A DNA stretch of 42,193 nt from Alphaproteobacteria bacterium. GTDB taxonomy: Bacteria; Pseudomonadota; Alphaproteobacteria; Rs-D84. The stretch spans positions 1 through 42,193 of the forward strand of contig JAFSDI010000037.1 in NCBI GenBank assembly GCA_017436325.1, given 5' to 3'. This document shows positions 6,620-15,139 of the stretch, piece after piece. The notes under the pieces were generated by a model. The model saw only the letters and a program-made list of their open reading frames with translations. It was not told where the DNA came from and did no database searches. Numbering within the stretch: position 1 is the first letter of the stretch; each line of letters opens with the position of its first letter. Position numbers and translations under genes: made by a program.

Positions 6620-9151
6620 TTAGATCATCTCGTAATCTTCGTGGGACAGGACTGTGTCGAATAATCCGACACTTTCACCTGCGTGTTTGTTAATGCCCGC
6701 ATATTCCAAACTGGCGTCTTCATAGCGTTTGAATTTATACACCGCATCGTTCATAAGCGCATCATTGAACACGCCCAAACTTACCAGCAATTCAAAATCT
6801 TTTACATCCAGCCCCGTCACCTTTTTGAACAGGCCTGGTTCCAGTTGGGTTATTACATCTTTCAAACTGCGTTCACGATAGTCGGTTAAATACATGAAAA
6901 TTGGCACACGGGTTGCGAACTTAATCAGTTTTTCCTGGATGCGTTTGCGTGCGGATTTGAATTCCTTTTCTTCTTCCGACATTTCTTTCTTTTCTTTCGG
7001 TGTCAACTCCCGTTCATTGGCGGCCGCTTTCTTTTCTTTCACGGCATTTGATTTGTTAATAACTGTTTCAATGTCCTGGTTCAGGCTGCGGAATCCTTCG
7101 ATACTCATAAGGGCATCCATGGCCGCTTTGTTATTCATAAGGCGCAACAGGGTTGCATTGTCCACATTAACCAGCAATGCACTTTCCCAACGGCGTGCCA
7201 GCAATGTTGCGCTGGTGCCACTCATTGCCATATCCAGGATTTCACCGGCATTAACTTGGCGCATGGCGCTGCCGTCATAGGCCAATACAGGTAAAAAGTT
7301 AATAAATTCAGCGACTTTCTTTTCTGGGTCGGATTCATTTACGTTCAGTCGACAACTGTAATCTGTGATTTGGCGCAACGCACGGTCGGGCGCAAAGTCA
7401 AAGATATAGCACTCTTCTTTCATGATTTGGGTGGCATTTGGGTGTTCGCCATCTGGATTTTTGATTGTCCATGGGGTTTGAACACGGAATGCTGCCTGGA
7501 AATATGATTCTGGGCTTTTCAGGTTGCACAGCATAAAGATTCCAGACCATGGTTTAACCGATACGCCAGTCATCAGTTTGCCACACGACAAGGTGATAGT
7601 TTTCGTTTCCAATGGGTTGGCCATTGCCTCTTGCACAGGTGCCAGGGCTTTTATACCAACGCCAGCGGACGTGCCAGCGGCCACAATTACCCGATAATCG
7701 TGATAGAATGTGTTTTGACGGCGTTTCAGCAGGTTTGCCATGGCATTGCATGCCGCAATAGATGGCAGGAACCATATTGTATGTGATAGGATGCCCAACA
7801 GGCGTGTGTCTGCAAATGGCATTGGTGGTTTCTTGGCGCCCATTTTCAGATTGTCCAGGGTGGTTTCAGCCAACTGGCCACGAATTAAGTCCAGCCATTT
7901 TTGAACTTCGTTTTCATATTTGAACTTGGCATTTTCCCCATCGCCATCTGCGGCAAAGAATTCATTAAGGTTGAATTCGTTAAATTCGCCACCCAACGCG
8001 ATATTGCGAATGGTGTCGGGCAACTGATATGTCATCATTACCATGCGTGGCAAGGCCGCATACGGGTTGTTTGGGCCTTTCCATTCCTCTTTTTCGCGCT
8101 GTTCATCCGAATATGTCCAGTTATAAATCTGTTCTTCTATGAATTCACCGCTGTTTATGGCACGGAATGGGGTGCCAGACAGATATAAATAATGCCCTGT
8201 GGTGATTGGCATGTTGGACTCTTCAAAATAGTCCATGGCCTCGCCAGCGGCATTTTTTTGTTCGGCTTTGGATTCGTTTTCAAACAGGTCTTTGGCATTT
8301 TCACGCCATGCGCCATAATGATACTCGTCAAATACGACACAGTCCCAGTTTGTGCCATGCACCCATTCATTTTGCGCCTTGATGCCACCTGCGTCATTTT
8401 TGCCCAGATAATCCTGGAAAGAACCAAAGCATACAATTGGGCGATTACTGTCCAGGTGCTTTACAGCGTCCATGAATTGTTCGGTTGTTTTGTCTTTTTT
8501 GGAAACAAACTGCCAGCCGTCAAAGTCACAATGGCTGTTCAGGTCTTCTTCCCATGCCTGATGCACCGCAGGTTTGAATGTCAGCACCAATATCTTGGAC
8601 CACCCCATTTGTTTGGCCAGTTGATATGTGGCGAATGTTTTACCAAAACGCATTTTGGCATTCCACAAAAAGTGCGGAGTTTTACCTGGGTTTTCATGGC
8701 GCCATGCATTGAAATACGCAATTGTCTTTTCAACTGCTTCGGCCTGTTCAGGGCGCATGCCAAATGTTTCTGTGCGCTGGGTTTCCAGATCGGTGCCTGT
8801 GCGCAATGATATGATTGCCGCCATAACGTCTTTGACGTCACATTGGAACCATTCGGTCAGTTTGCCGTCTTTGTCGTGCAGTTGAATAATACCACGATTT
8901 CGCAATATACGGTGGACATCTTTATCAGTGAATACCGAACCGTCTTTGCGAATGGCGGGTTCGTCCACATGAATGGTATATGGAATGTCGCCAGGTTTTA
9001 ATATAGGGTACTGTTCGGCCACACGGGTTGCCGCTGATTTGATTGTATATCCCACCTTTAACATGCCGTCATATTGCGGATTTTTGTCAGAATATGCATA
9101 AATGGTCGGGTTAGCATCTGGGCGTGCTGGAAACATAACTTTTTTTGCCAT
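6620..9151 (-). CDS. GIY-YIG nuclease domain fused to superfamily 2 helicase (restriction-type subunit)
   Basis: 843 residues. Residues 16-104 form a T5orf172/MUG113-type GIY-YIG domain: TIYAY (16-20), LKVGYT (31-36), RVAEQYP (43-49), FTDKDVHRIL (74-83) and EWFQC (100-104). The helicase core follows: Q-like MRPEQ (132-136), Walker A FGKT (169-172), motif Ia LTFKP (190-194), Walker B box DEYH (275-278) with Y in place of A, LSGTPFRA (motif III), and a late FRVQTPW arginine-finger region. A charged linker and a C-terminal helical part complete it. Expected role: ATP-driven translocation and DNA cleavage in a restriction-like defence system. It starts 3 bases after the methyltransferase gene, so the two are translationally coupled. 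Confidence 0.82.
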   Translation of the reverse strand: MAKKVMFPARPDANPTIYAYSDKNPQYDGMLKVGYTIKSAATRVAEQYPILKPGDIPYTIHVDEPAIRKDGSVFTDKDVHRILRNRGIIQLHDKDGKLTEWFQCDVKDVMAAIISLRTGTDLETQRTETFGMRPEQAEAVEKTIAYFNAWRHENPGKTPHFLWNAKMRFGKTFATYQLAKQMGWSKILVLTFKPAVHQAWEEDLNSHCDFDGWQFVSKKDKTTEQFMDAVKHLDSNRPIVCFGSFQDYLGKNDAGGIKAQNEWVHGTNWDCVVFDEYHYGAWRENAKDLFENESKAEQKNAAGEAMDYFEESNMPITTGHYLYLSGTPFRAINSGEFIEEQIYNWTYSDEQREKEEWKGPNNPYAALPRMVMMTYQLPDTIRNIALGGEFNEFNLNEFFAADGDGENAKFKYENEVQKWLDLIRGQLAETTLDNLKMGAKKPPMPFADTRLLGILSHTIWFLPSIAACNAMANLLKRRQNTFYHDYRVIVAAGTSAGVGIKALAPVQEAMANPLETKTITLSCGKLMTGVSVKPWSGIFMLCNLKSPESYFQAAFRVQTPWTIKNPDGEHPNATQIMKEECYIFDFAPDRALRQITDYSCRLNVNESDPEKKVAEFINFLPVLAYDGSAMRQVNAGEILDMAMSGTSATLLARRWESALLVNVDNATLLRLMNNKAAMDALMSIEGFRSLNQDIETVINKSNAVKEKKAAANERELTPKEKKEMSEEEKEFKSARKRIQEKLIKFATRVPIFMYLTDYRERSLKDVITQLEPGLFKKVTGLDVKDFELLVSLGVFNDALMNDAVYKFKRYEDASLEYAGINKHAGESVGLFDTVLSHEDYEMI

Positions 9152-9154
9152 AAT

Positions 9155-10663
9155 TTACTCCATCGGTTGAATCATGGATTCAATAAATGCGATTTCATCC
9201 GCCGTCAGGTCATATTTCTTATATAATTTGGAATCATCCCACGGTTCATTGAAATCTTGCATAGGAACGAAAGAGTACACCTTACTAACGGCGTCTTGTG
9301 TAGTTTTGCGCAAACTTACGAGAAAACGCAGAAATTTTGTTTGCAAATAACTTTCTATATGTCGTGCCTGTATTTCGTTTAAGTTGTTATCCCCACCTAT
9401 TACCAGATATGTTTCTGTGCAGCATGTATTGGGGGCCGCAACAATTGTGTTAAGATTATCGTCGTGCGCTTCCGTTCCAATGTTATTGGCTCGGGCGGTT
9501 AGAATTTTCCATTTATCTACCCATTCGGTGTGGGTACTAATTTGTGTTCTGCTGATAAATCCTATTTTTTTATTGGCATAAATTTGTACAGAGTTTTCAA
9601 AAGTTTTTTGTTCAAACTCAGTAAAATTTGTTGGAAATCCAAAAGGTTTTCTGCTGCTAACCATCTGGGCAAAAGATTTTCCTTCTGCTATTTCTGGGTG
9701 CTGATTCAGTACTTTTTTAAGAATTGGCAGTGCCTGATTATGTCTAATGAACACATCAAGTCCTTGTTCTAATAAGCGGCGTTGTGCACTAGATACTACA
9801 TTGTTGCCAATATGTTCATGGACAATAGTTTGACCTTTATGTGATTTGTCCCACAAAAAGTACATAACGCCGCCTTTTATTTCTACACCACCAAAGCAAT
9901 CAGAGGCCGATTTATAGTCGTGTATTTCGCGCAATTGTTTGCTTGTAAGCATTGATTCTCTGAATTTGTCCAACCCTTTGCCACCAGAATACCATTTGGC
10001 AGGTATAATCATTGTTAAAAAATTTGGCTGGAGTTTTATTGCTTGGTCTACAAATAACTGAAATATTGGTGTCGCGCTTGCTCCTGCACCACCATCACTT
10101 AATTGGTAAGGTGGATTTCCAATAATTACGTCAAATTTCATGTTAAATACCTCGTCTGCATGAATGAATTGGTATGCGTGGGTTTCCAGGGTGTCGTCAC
10201 GGTCATATTCGGATTGGGATGCACCGCAGAATTTGCAGCGACCGTTTTCCCATGTGTGTTGAACCCGTTCAAATACGATGTTGCCGCATTCGGTGTTAAA
10301 ATCGGTGCAAATGGAATATTGGCTGTTTGCTTTCTTGGAACAATATACCGAACGCCGTGCCAACAACGATGTTAATTCCGTGATGGCAATACCGAATAAC
10401 TGATTCTTATAAATGTGGTTCAGTCGTTCCTGTAAATCTGGGATTTTGTGTTCCAGCCCCACAATCAGTCGTTTTGCGATTTCACGCAGGAATACACCGC
10501 TCTTGCAACACGGGTCCAGGAATTTCGCATCGGGATTGGACCACAATTCCGCTGGCAACATGTCCAGCATTTGGTTCGCTAATGCTGGTGGTGTAAATAC
10601 TTCGTCATTGCTTAAATTTGCCAGGCAACTTAACACGTCTGGGTTATATGTGTTATTCTGCAT
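9155..10663 (-). CDS. Eco57I-type N6-adenine DNA methyltransferase
   Basis: 502 residues. Motif I is LDPCCKSGVF (49-58), binding S-adenosylmethionine, and motif IV is the catalytic NPPY (183-186) after FDVIIG. A cysteine cluster (C119, C126, C143, C146, the last two as CKFC) between these motifs may bind zinc. The C-terminal region would hold the target recognition part and ends in a segment with SFVPMQDFNEPWDD and LTADEIAFIESMI, which I associate with methylases partnered by GIY-YIG helicases. It modifies adenine in the host's own DNA to protect it. Its start overlaps the end of the upstream gene by 11 bases, and its stop is 3 bases before the helicase start. Confidence 0.85.
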   Translation of the reverse strand: MQNNTYNPDVLSCLANLSNDEVFTPPALANQMLDMLPAELWSNPDAKFLDPCCKSGVFLREIAKRLIVGLEHKIPDLQERLNHIYKNQLFGIAITELTSLLARRSVYCSKKANSQYSICTDFNTECGNIVFERVQHTWENGRCKFCGASQSEYDRDDTLETHAYQFIHADEVFNMKFDVIIGNPPYQLSDGGAGASATPIFQLFVDQAIKLQPNFLTMIIPAKWYSGGKGLDKFRESMLTSKQLREIHDYKSASDCFGGVEIKGGVMYFLWDKSHKGQTIVHEHIGNNVVSSAQRRLLEQGLDVFIRHNQALPILKKVLNQHPEIAEGKSFAQMVSSRKPFGFPTNFTEFEQKTFENSVQIYANKKIGFISRTQISTHTEWVDKWKILTARANNIGTEAHDDNLNTIVAAPNTCCTETYLVIGGDNNLNEIQARHIESYLQTKFLRFLVSLRKTTQDAVSKVYSFVPMQDFNEPWDDSKLYKKYDLTADEIAFIESMIQPME

Positions 10664-11333
10664 CTTTTAACCTTTTGTAATGTGTCAGGGGAAATTCACG
10701 CACTGGCACGGGCATCCATGTGCCGCCACCCATATCAGAACGGAAATATTCGCCGCCCATTTCGCTGTCGACTAGGGAAGAGAAATAAAAATCACGGCGT
10801 TTGAACATATCGCCCATAACCAATGACCATTCGCTGAATACAATCGGGGCGTTTGAACCATCAACCCGTTTCAGGGTTAATGCATCCCCCAGCACAATGT
10901 TTTTGCCTAAAATAAAGCGCAGCGTTTCAATAAAATCAGTTGGAATACATTCGCATTTCAATTTACATGCGCTGGCATAATTATCGATACAGATACCCAA
11001 TAACAAAGAACGGCAATCCGCCACATTGTCGGGCAAAATATCAATGCCATATATGCTGGACACGGCCAATGCCATGTATCGTTCATATTCAATCTGGCTT
11101 TTACGATAGCGTGAATTTACAATTTCCAGTTTTCTGCGCAAAATTTCGGTCAGGAATGCACCCTTGCCACAGGCAGGTTCCAAGAAACGACTGTCAATGC
11201 GCTGGGTTTCTTGTTTTACCAAGTCCAGCATGGCATTAACTTCCCGAGGGGCAGTGAATACTTCCCCATGATCGGCAATACGACGTTTTGAAACGATTTG
11301 TTTGTTGGAAGAATCTTGCGAAGATTTTGCCAC
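10653..11333 (-). CDS. Methyltransferase-like subunit with motif I but no NPPY
   Basis: 226 residues. It begins at GTG 11333 with no clear ribosome binding site. VFTAPREVNAMLDLV (25-39) and LEPACGKGAFL (51-61) are the N-terminal region and S-adenosylmethionine-binding motif I of Eco57I/type I-like adenine methyltransferases, and IYGIDILPDNVADCR is the following strand and helix. No NPP(Y/F) motif IV is present, and the chain ends where a target-recognition domain would begin. It therefore cannot be a complete adenine methylase by itself and may act as a partner of the next gene. It is first in the operon 11333-2960, and the overlap with the next gene supports co-translation. It has the size of 'subunit M' proteins seen in such pairs, so it need not be a broken gene. 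Confidence 0.7.
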   Translation of the reverse strand: MAKSSQDSSNKQIVSKRRIADHGEVFTAPREVNAMLDLVKQETQRIDSRFLEPACGKGAFLTEILRRKLEIVNSRYRKSQIEYERYMALAVSSIYGIDILPDNVADCRSLLLGICIDNYASACKLKCECIPTDFIETLRFILGKNIVLGDALTLKRVDGSNAPIVFSEWSLVMGDMFKRRDFYFSSLVDSEMGGEYFRSDMGGGTWMPVPVREFPLTHYKRLKDAE

Positions 11334-11428
11334 AGTTAAACCACGAAATTGTTGTTACACAAAAACAATTGCTGAAATCGGTTGATTTTCGCGGTTTTTT
11401 TATTTACAATTTTGGAACAATTAAAGGG

Positions 11429-12025
11429 TCATTTTCTGCTTTCAAGAAATCGTGAAATTGTGGGCGGGCTGACCCGGATAGTTCTGGCAATTTTTCGTTT
11501 AGAAACTCCTGCTGAATACATGTCTAAAATCAAGTTTTCATGACCGTCAATGATATGGTAAGTATTCTTTTGGCCATTTGGACGGCCCAGTTTTACACCG
11601 CGTAATTGTAATGCTGCCAATGCTTCTTTGGTGCGCTGGGCGATAAGATTACGTTCAATCTCAGCTGATAGCCCAAACGCAAACGCTAAAACCTTGGATT
11701 GAATAGTGTCACCCAACTCATAGCCATCTTTGACGGTATAAAGACGCGCCCCAATTTTCATGCAATGTTCCAGTATTCGCATAATCATGAACATTTTTCG
11801 CCCCAGACGCGAAAGTTCACTACATATTATAACGTCGCCCGGATTTAAATGTCGCAAAACGCCGCCTAATGCGCGTTGCTCTGGCTCTTTGGTGCCGGAA
11901 ATGCCTGCATCTTCAATGTATTTATCAATACAAAGTCCTAATGCGCTGGCTTTGGATTCAATGCCCAATTTTTGATTTTCACAGTCTTGTTTGTCGGTCG
12001 AAACCCGAATATACCCATATATCAC
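11429..12025 (-). CDS. Serine recombinase (resolvase/invertase family)
   Basis: 198 residues from GTG 12025 with ribosome binding site AAGGAG. The N-terminus IYGYIRVSTDKQ carries the catalytic serine. SELSRLGR, the FAFGLSAEIERNLIAQRTKEAL helix region and KLGRPNG are family signatures, and the C-terminus (SAGVSKRKIARTIRVSPPTISRFL) is the DNA-binding helix-turn-helix. It resembles the Mpi-type DNA invertases. It may move or invert part of the element, or be the remnant of another insertion. It lies between the defence operon and a divergent tyrosine recombinase. A second, clearly related recombinase is at 36926-37525 outside the element. Confidence 0.88.
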   Translation of the reverse strand: MIYGYIRVSTDKQDCENQKLGIESKASALGLCIDKYIEDAGISGTKEPEQRALGGVLRHLNPGDVIICSELSRLGRKMFMIMRILEHCMKIGARLYTVKDGYELGDTIQSKVLAFAFGLSAEIERNLIAQRTKEALAALQLRGVKLGRPNGQKNTYHIIDGHENLILDMYSAGVSKRKIARTIRVSPPTISRFLESRK

Positions 12026-12181
12026 AATAAACTCCTTTGGTTTGTTGTTCTATATGCCGTATATTTCGTTTTATTCAAGTAAAAATAATGTTGATATTAC
12101 CCTTGTTTTTACTAAATGTCGTATTATTAAACTGGATGTTTGCGCTGGTTGTGCTTTGTTTGTTCTAAAAAAGGAGTAAGC

Positions 12182-13351
12182 ATGACATTAAAAGAATCAA
12201 TCAACAACCTAGAAATACAGATAATCAAGGATAAACAACAACTTCTTCGCCTAGAGCGGGAATTAAATAAAAATCAACAACTAACAATAAAAATCTTGCA
12301 ACAAATTTGTCAGCAAATGCAAATGACACACAAAACACAGTATACCAAGCAGTTATCAATTGGTGAGGTGCTGGAACGTTACAGAATAAAAAACGGAATA
12401 GACAGCGAGGAGACCAAGCGTAAATGCAAAACTATAGCATATTATTCAAATAAAGCAGGCTTAGAATTGAAATGCGAGTATACAAAATTTCATAAAGATG
12501 TAATTTTGTTGAAAATATTTAATGAAATATCAGATAGAAAAGATATAAAGGGGGATCAGAAAGCAAAGCATGCTAGATGGATTGTTAGTTTTGTAAAATT
12601 TGCAGTATTTGCATATCCTGACCTGTATAAAACAGATGTGCTGGTTGGACTTCCATCTATGAAAAAAACACCCAAAAGCGCCAAATGCCCCCATACTCCA
12701 TATACAGATGAACAATTGAAGTCTATTTTTGACCCGAATAAGAAATTCTTTTATTATAATCCAGAGATTTTTTGGGGGTGTATGATAGCATTATTTACTG
12801 GTGCAAGAAAAAATGCAGCATTTACATTACAATACAAAGATATAATTCTAAAAGATGGTATTTGGTGTATAAATTTCATAGAAGACAGTCCAGGAATTAA
12901 ACAATTAAAAACAGAAGAGTCTGAGCGAATAGTACCAATTCATTCGGCGCTTTTGAAAATGGGTTTCTTAGAATACATCAATAAAAAACATAAAAATAAT
13001 GATCAAGATTTTATCTTTAAAAAGACATGCTTGACCTCCAAAGGCAATCTAAATCCCCACATTACTAGGAACTTTTTTATATACCTAAAAGATATCGGTG
13101 TAAAAAATCCAGAATATGGAAGGTTTGATTTTCATTCGTTCCGTAAAAATGCAAACATTATGATGGAAAAATGCGGGATACTCCGACCCTATATAGATAA
13201 GATTATCGGTTGGATGAGTCGTGGTAGCGAGGGCGAAAGATCGTATTCAAATTACTCCATAAAACAAGTGTCGGAACAATTAGAATTATTACGCTACGAT
13301 TGTCTCAAAACGGAATTTAAGAGATGGCAAAAGACAATGTCTAAGATATAA
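12182..13351 (+). CDS. Tyrosine recombinase/integrase (internal)
   Basis: 389 residues from ATG 12182, placed 5 bases after AAGGAG; the frame is open further upstream but without a better start. The catalytic domain shows R209 (GARKNA), H318 and R321 (HSFRKN) and tyrosine candidates Y355 and Y358 (YSNY) near the end. The N-terminal 60 residues are a predicted coiled coil (KDKQQLLRLERELNKNQQ), followed by a SAM-like core-binding region. This gene is AT-rich and unlike the P4-type integrase at 16605. It may have brought the defence operon and the serine recombinase as a nested unit (inference). No matching direct repeats were found by eye. Confidence 0.8.
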   Translation: MTLKESINNLEIQIIKDKQQLLRLERELNKNQQLTIKILQQICQQMQMTHKTQYTKQLSIGEVLERYRIKNGIDSEETKRKCKTIAYYSNKAGLELKCEYTKFHKDVILLKIFNEISDRKDIKGDQKAKHARWIVSFVKFAVFAYPDLYKTDVLVGLPSMKKTPKSAKCPHTPYTDEQLKSIFDPNKKFFYYNPEIFWGCMIALFTGARKNAAFTLQYKDIILKDGIWCINFIEDSPGIKQLKTEESERIVPIHSALLKMGFLEYINKKHKNNDQDFIFKKTCLTSKGNLNPHITRNFFIYLKDIGVKNPEYGRFDFHSFRKNANIMMEKCGILRPYIDKIIGWMSRGSEGERSYSNYSIKQVSEQLELLRYDCLKTEFKRWQKTMSKI

Positions 13352-13423
13352 AAAATTCGATTATTTCACTAGATATTCCATTTTTTGTTGGCATTGTTGT
13401 GTTGAAAAAACAAGAGGCACAAC

Positions 13424-13957
13424 ATGACAACGATAAACAAGCAACACGGGTTCTATGGTGCGCTGGCAGCGCGCTATGACAGTCCGGTCCACCGACAGGA
13501 AATCTGGGACATAGCGATTAAACGCCTGGGGCAAATTCACTCCGAAAAGTCCGCCGCAGAAATCGTAGACTTTCTGAACAGTCGTACCGGGCGACACCTG
13601 GCCGATGAAATATTTGATGGCCCCGGCACCCTGAGTTATGGGGTGGCGATGCTGCGCGTGGCAATGCTGAACAAACTAAAAATGACCAAGTGGTGGGCGT
13701 TTCACACCGATGCAACGCCACGCCCAATCATGGTAGACAAGCGCATACTGTACCGGTCCGCAATCAAGAACGAAATGCGCAACCGCCGCATCCGCAAATT
13801 GGTGGAGAATGCGCTGGCCTGTGCCCAGGACGACGTATGGCAGACCCCAGAAATGTGGTTAAAATCAGACCTGACGGGGCTGGACGAACTGGAAATGATG
13901 TGGACACAGATTCAGCAAGAACTAAAAACCAAAGGCACCGCACATGGAAACGATTGA
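13424..13957 (+). CDS. Hypothetical phage-type protein (177 aa)
   Basis: Not recognised. It is a basic, soluble protein with no signal peptide or membrane helix. The ribosome binding site AGAGG lies 7 bases before ATG 13424. The last 14 bases overlap the next gene. The base composition is markedly GC-richer than the genes on both sides, with many GGC, CTG and CGC codons. This suggests it and the next gene came from a different source, probably a phage of a more GC-rich alphaproteobacterium. It is first in the plus-strand satellite-like run. Confidence 0.6.
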   Translation: MTTINKQHGFYGALAARYDSPVHRQEIWDIAIKRLGQIHSEKSAAEIVDFLNSRTGRHLADEIFDGPGTLSYGVAMLRVAMLNKLKMTKWWAFHTDATPRPIMVDKRILYRSAIKNEMRNRRIRKLVENALACAQDDVWQTPEMWLKSDLTGLDELEMMWTQIQQELKTKGTAHGND

Positions 13958-14213
13958 TGCGCTGGAACGGAAACTGCACGCCGCCCGGCGGGGTGTGCCG
14001 GGGACGAAATACCAGACAGGCCTGGTCATTGACCTGAACGGGCCGGCGGGCAATATCTTCTATCTTATGGGCGTGTGTAATCGCCTGGTGCGTGAACTTG
14101 GATTGTCGGCACAGCTAAAACACGAATATGAAACGGAAATCAATTCTGTGGGCGACTATCAATCCCGCCTGGCCGTCATGCAAAAATGGTTTGGGATTGT
14201 GTTTGTGGAATAA
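13944..14213 (+). CDS. Small phage-type hypothetical protein (89 aa)
   Basis: The segment LNGPAGNIFYLMGVCNRLVREL (about residues 31-52), followed later by GDYQSRLAVMQKWFG, resembles a short family common in phages and prophages (a GN-A/I-F-x-L-MG pattern, then a GDY motif) whose function is unknown. It overlaps the preceding gene and shares its high GC content, so the two are probably one transfer unit. No signal peptide or membrane segment. Confidence 0.6.
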   Translation: METIDALERKLHAARRGVPGTKYQTGLVIDLNGPAGNIFYLMGVCNRLVRELGLSAQLKHEYETEINSVGDYQSRLAVMQKWFGIVFVE

Positions 14214-14272
14214 AATCTAAATTTACTTTTACAATTTTATCCAAATATATTTTCTTACCTTATTGCTTTTTC

Positions 14273-14300
14273 TTGATTTTTATGGATTATGGGGTATGAT
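14273..14300 (+). promoter_or_regulatory. Promoter placed for a leaderless mRNA
   Basis: TTGATT (14273-14278), a 16-base spacer and TATGAT (14295-14300). The expected start of transcription, 7 bases further, coincides with the A of ATG 14307. Confidence 0.55.
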
Positions 14301-14306
14301 TTCTGT

Positions 14307-14759
14307 ATGAAAAATAATAATCGACGTGTTATTCTTAATCGTTTTTTTGAAGAATTAGAAGACGAAACAAAGTGGACACGGGCACGCGTTGAGGCACAAA
14401 TTTACTCTGCGGTCATCCTTGCTATTCAGATGGATAAAAACGACAAAACACGGCAACACATGTTGGCAACATGGCCGGCGGAATGTTCCGTTCGATATGA
14501 ATGGTTTGAATCTGTTATTGCAGACGTTAAATTGCCCCCAAATATAGCCCCCTTTGATAACACACACGATAATTTTTATAATGTTTTGGTGCATTGGTTA
14601 GATTCTGTGGACAGTGTCACAGATAGAAAATTATTGATTCTGCACTCAATCGGTTTATCAATGAATAAACTCAGCAAAAAGACCGGGCTGTTACGTCAGA
14701 CCGCCAGTCGTCGTTACACCAACGCAATCGATGTGCTGGTTTGGAAATTAAACCACTAA
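14307..14759 (+). CDS. DUF6362-type phage protein
   Basis: 150 residues. WTRARVEAQIYSAVILAI near the N-terminus, the central TWPAECSVRYEWFE, and the C-terminal helix-turn-helix (LSMNKLSKKTGLLRQTASRRYTNAI) match the DUF6362 family of phage proteins. The C-terminal part suggests DNA binding, possibly regulation of late or packaging genes. ATG 14307 is preferred to the in-frame ATG 14289 because the latter overlaps the spacer of the promoter at 14273-14300; the mRNA would then be leaderless. Confidence 0.65.
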   Translation: MKNNNRRVILNRFFEELEDETKWTRARVEAQIYSAVILAIQMDKNDKTRQHMLATWPAECSVRYEWFESVIADVKLPPNIAPFDNTHDNFYNVLVHWLDSVDSVTDRKLLILHSIGLSMNKLSKKTGLLRQTASRRYTNAIDVLVWKLNH

Positions 14760-14843
14760 ACAAACTAACCTGTATACTTATATCGTACCTTTTTATACCG
14801 TAAAGTAACCTAAACTAACTTAATTTCCTTTTTGTCGCAAAAA

Positions 14844-14858
14844 CGTGCATTGCGCACG
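14844..14858. promoter_or_regulatory. Palindrome CGTGC-ATTGC-GCACG (operator or weak terminator)
   Basis: A perfect 5-bp inverted repeat followed by GTTATTTTTTAT, in the 161-base gap before the AlpA-like gene. It could end the DUF6362 transcript or be an operator for the AlpA-like regulator; the sequence does not decide. The same gap also has short TAACCTAAACTAAC repeats. Confidence 0.35.
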
Positions 14859-14920
14859 GTTATTTTTTATGCATATATCTTTACATAGACCCATCAAAAC
14901 CCGAAACAAAAGGACAAACC

Positions 14921-15130
14921 ATGACAACAATATTATCCAAGGACGAATATATGACGGAACGTGCGCTGGCTGAAATGTGGGAATTGAAACGCAATACTTT
15001 ACAAAAATGGCGCAGTACCGGTGTTGGACCAAAATTTCTGAAACGTGTTGGTCGCATTGTATATCGGAAACAAGATATAGCTGAATTTGAACAAAACAAC
15101 ATTTTCCAGCGTACAAGCGACAAGCAATAG
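14921..15130 (+). CDS. AlpA/excisionase-like helix-turn-helix protein
   Basis: 69 residues. MTERALAEMWELKRNTLQKW is a winged-helix MerR/AlpA-type DNA-binding start, followed by RSTGVGPKFLKRVGRIVYR and a short DIAEFEQ helix, the standard 'helix-turn-helix domain 17' layout. In satellites and prophages such proteins act as excisionase or as activator of the integrase/replication genes. The ribosome binding site AAAGGA precedes ATG 14921. It lies 9 bases before the DUF6291-like gene, so one transcript is likely. Confidence 0.75.
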   Translation: MTTILSKDEYMTERALAEMWELKRNTLQKWRSTGVGPKFLKRVGRIVYRKQDIAEFEQNNIFQRTSDKQ

Positions 15131-15139
15131 GAAACGGTT

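Noticed and set aside
8192-8809. 205-residue plus-strand frame
   Set aside because: Antisense shadow of the helicase gene, which has intact motifs across this stretch.
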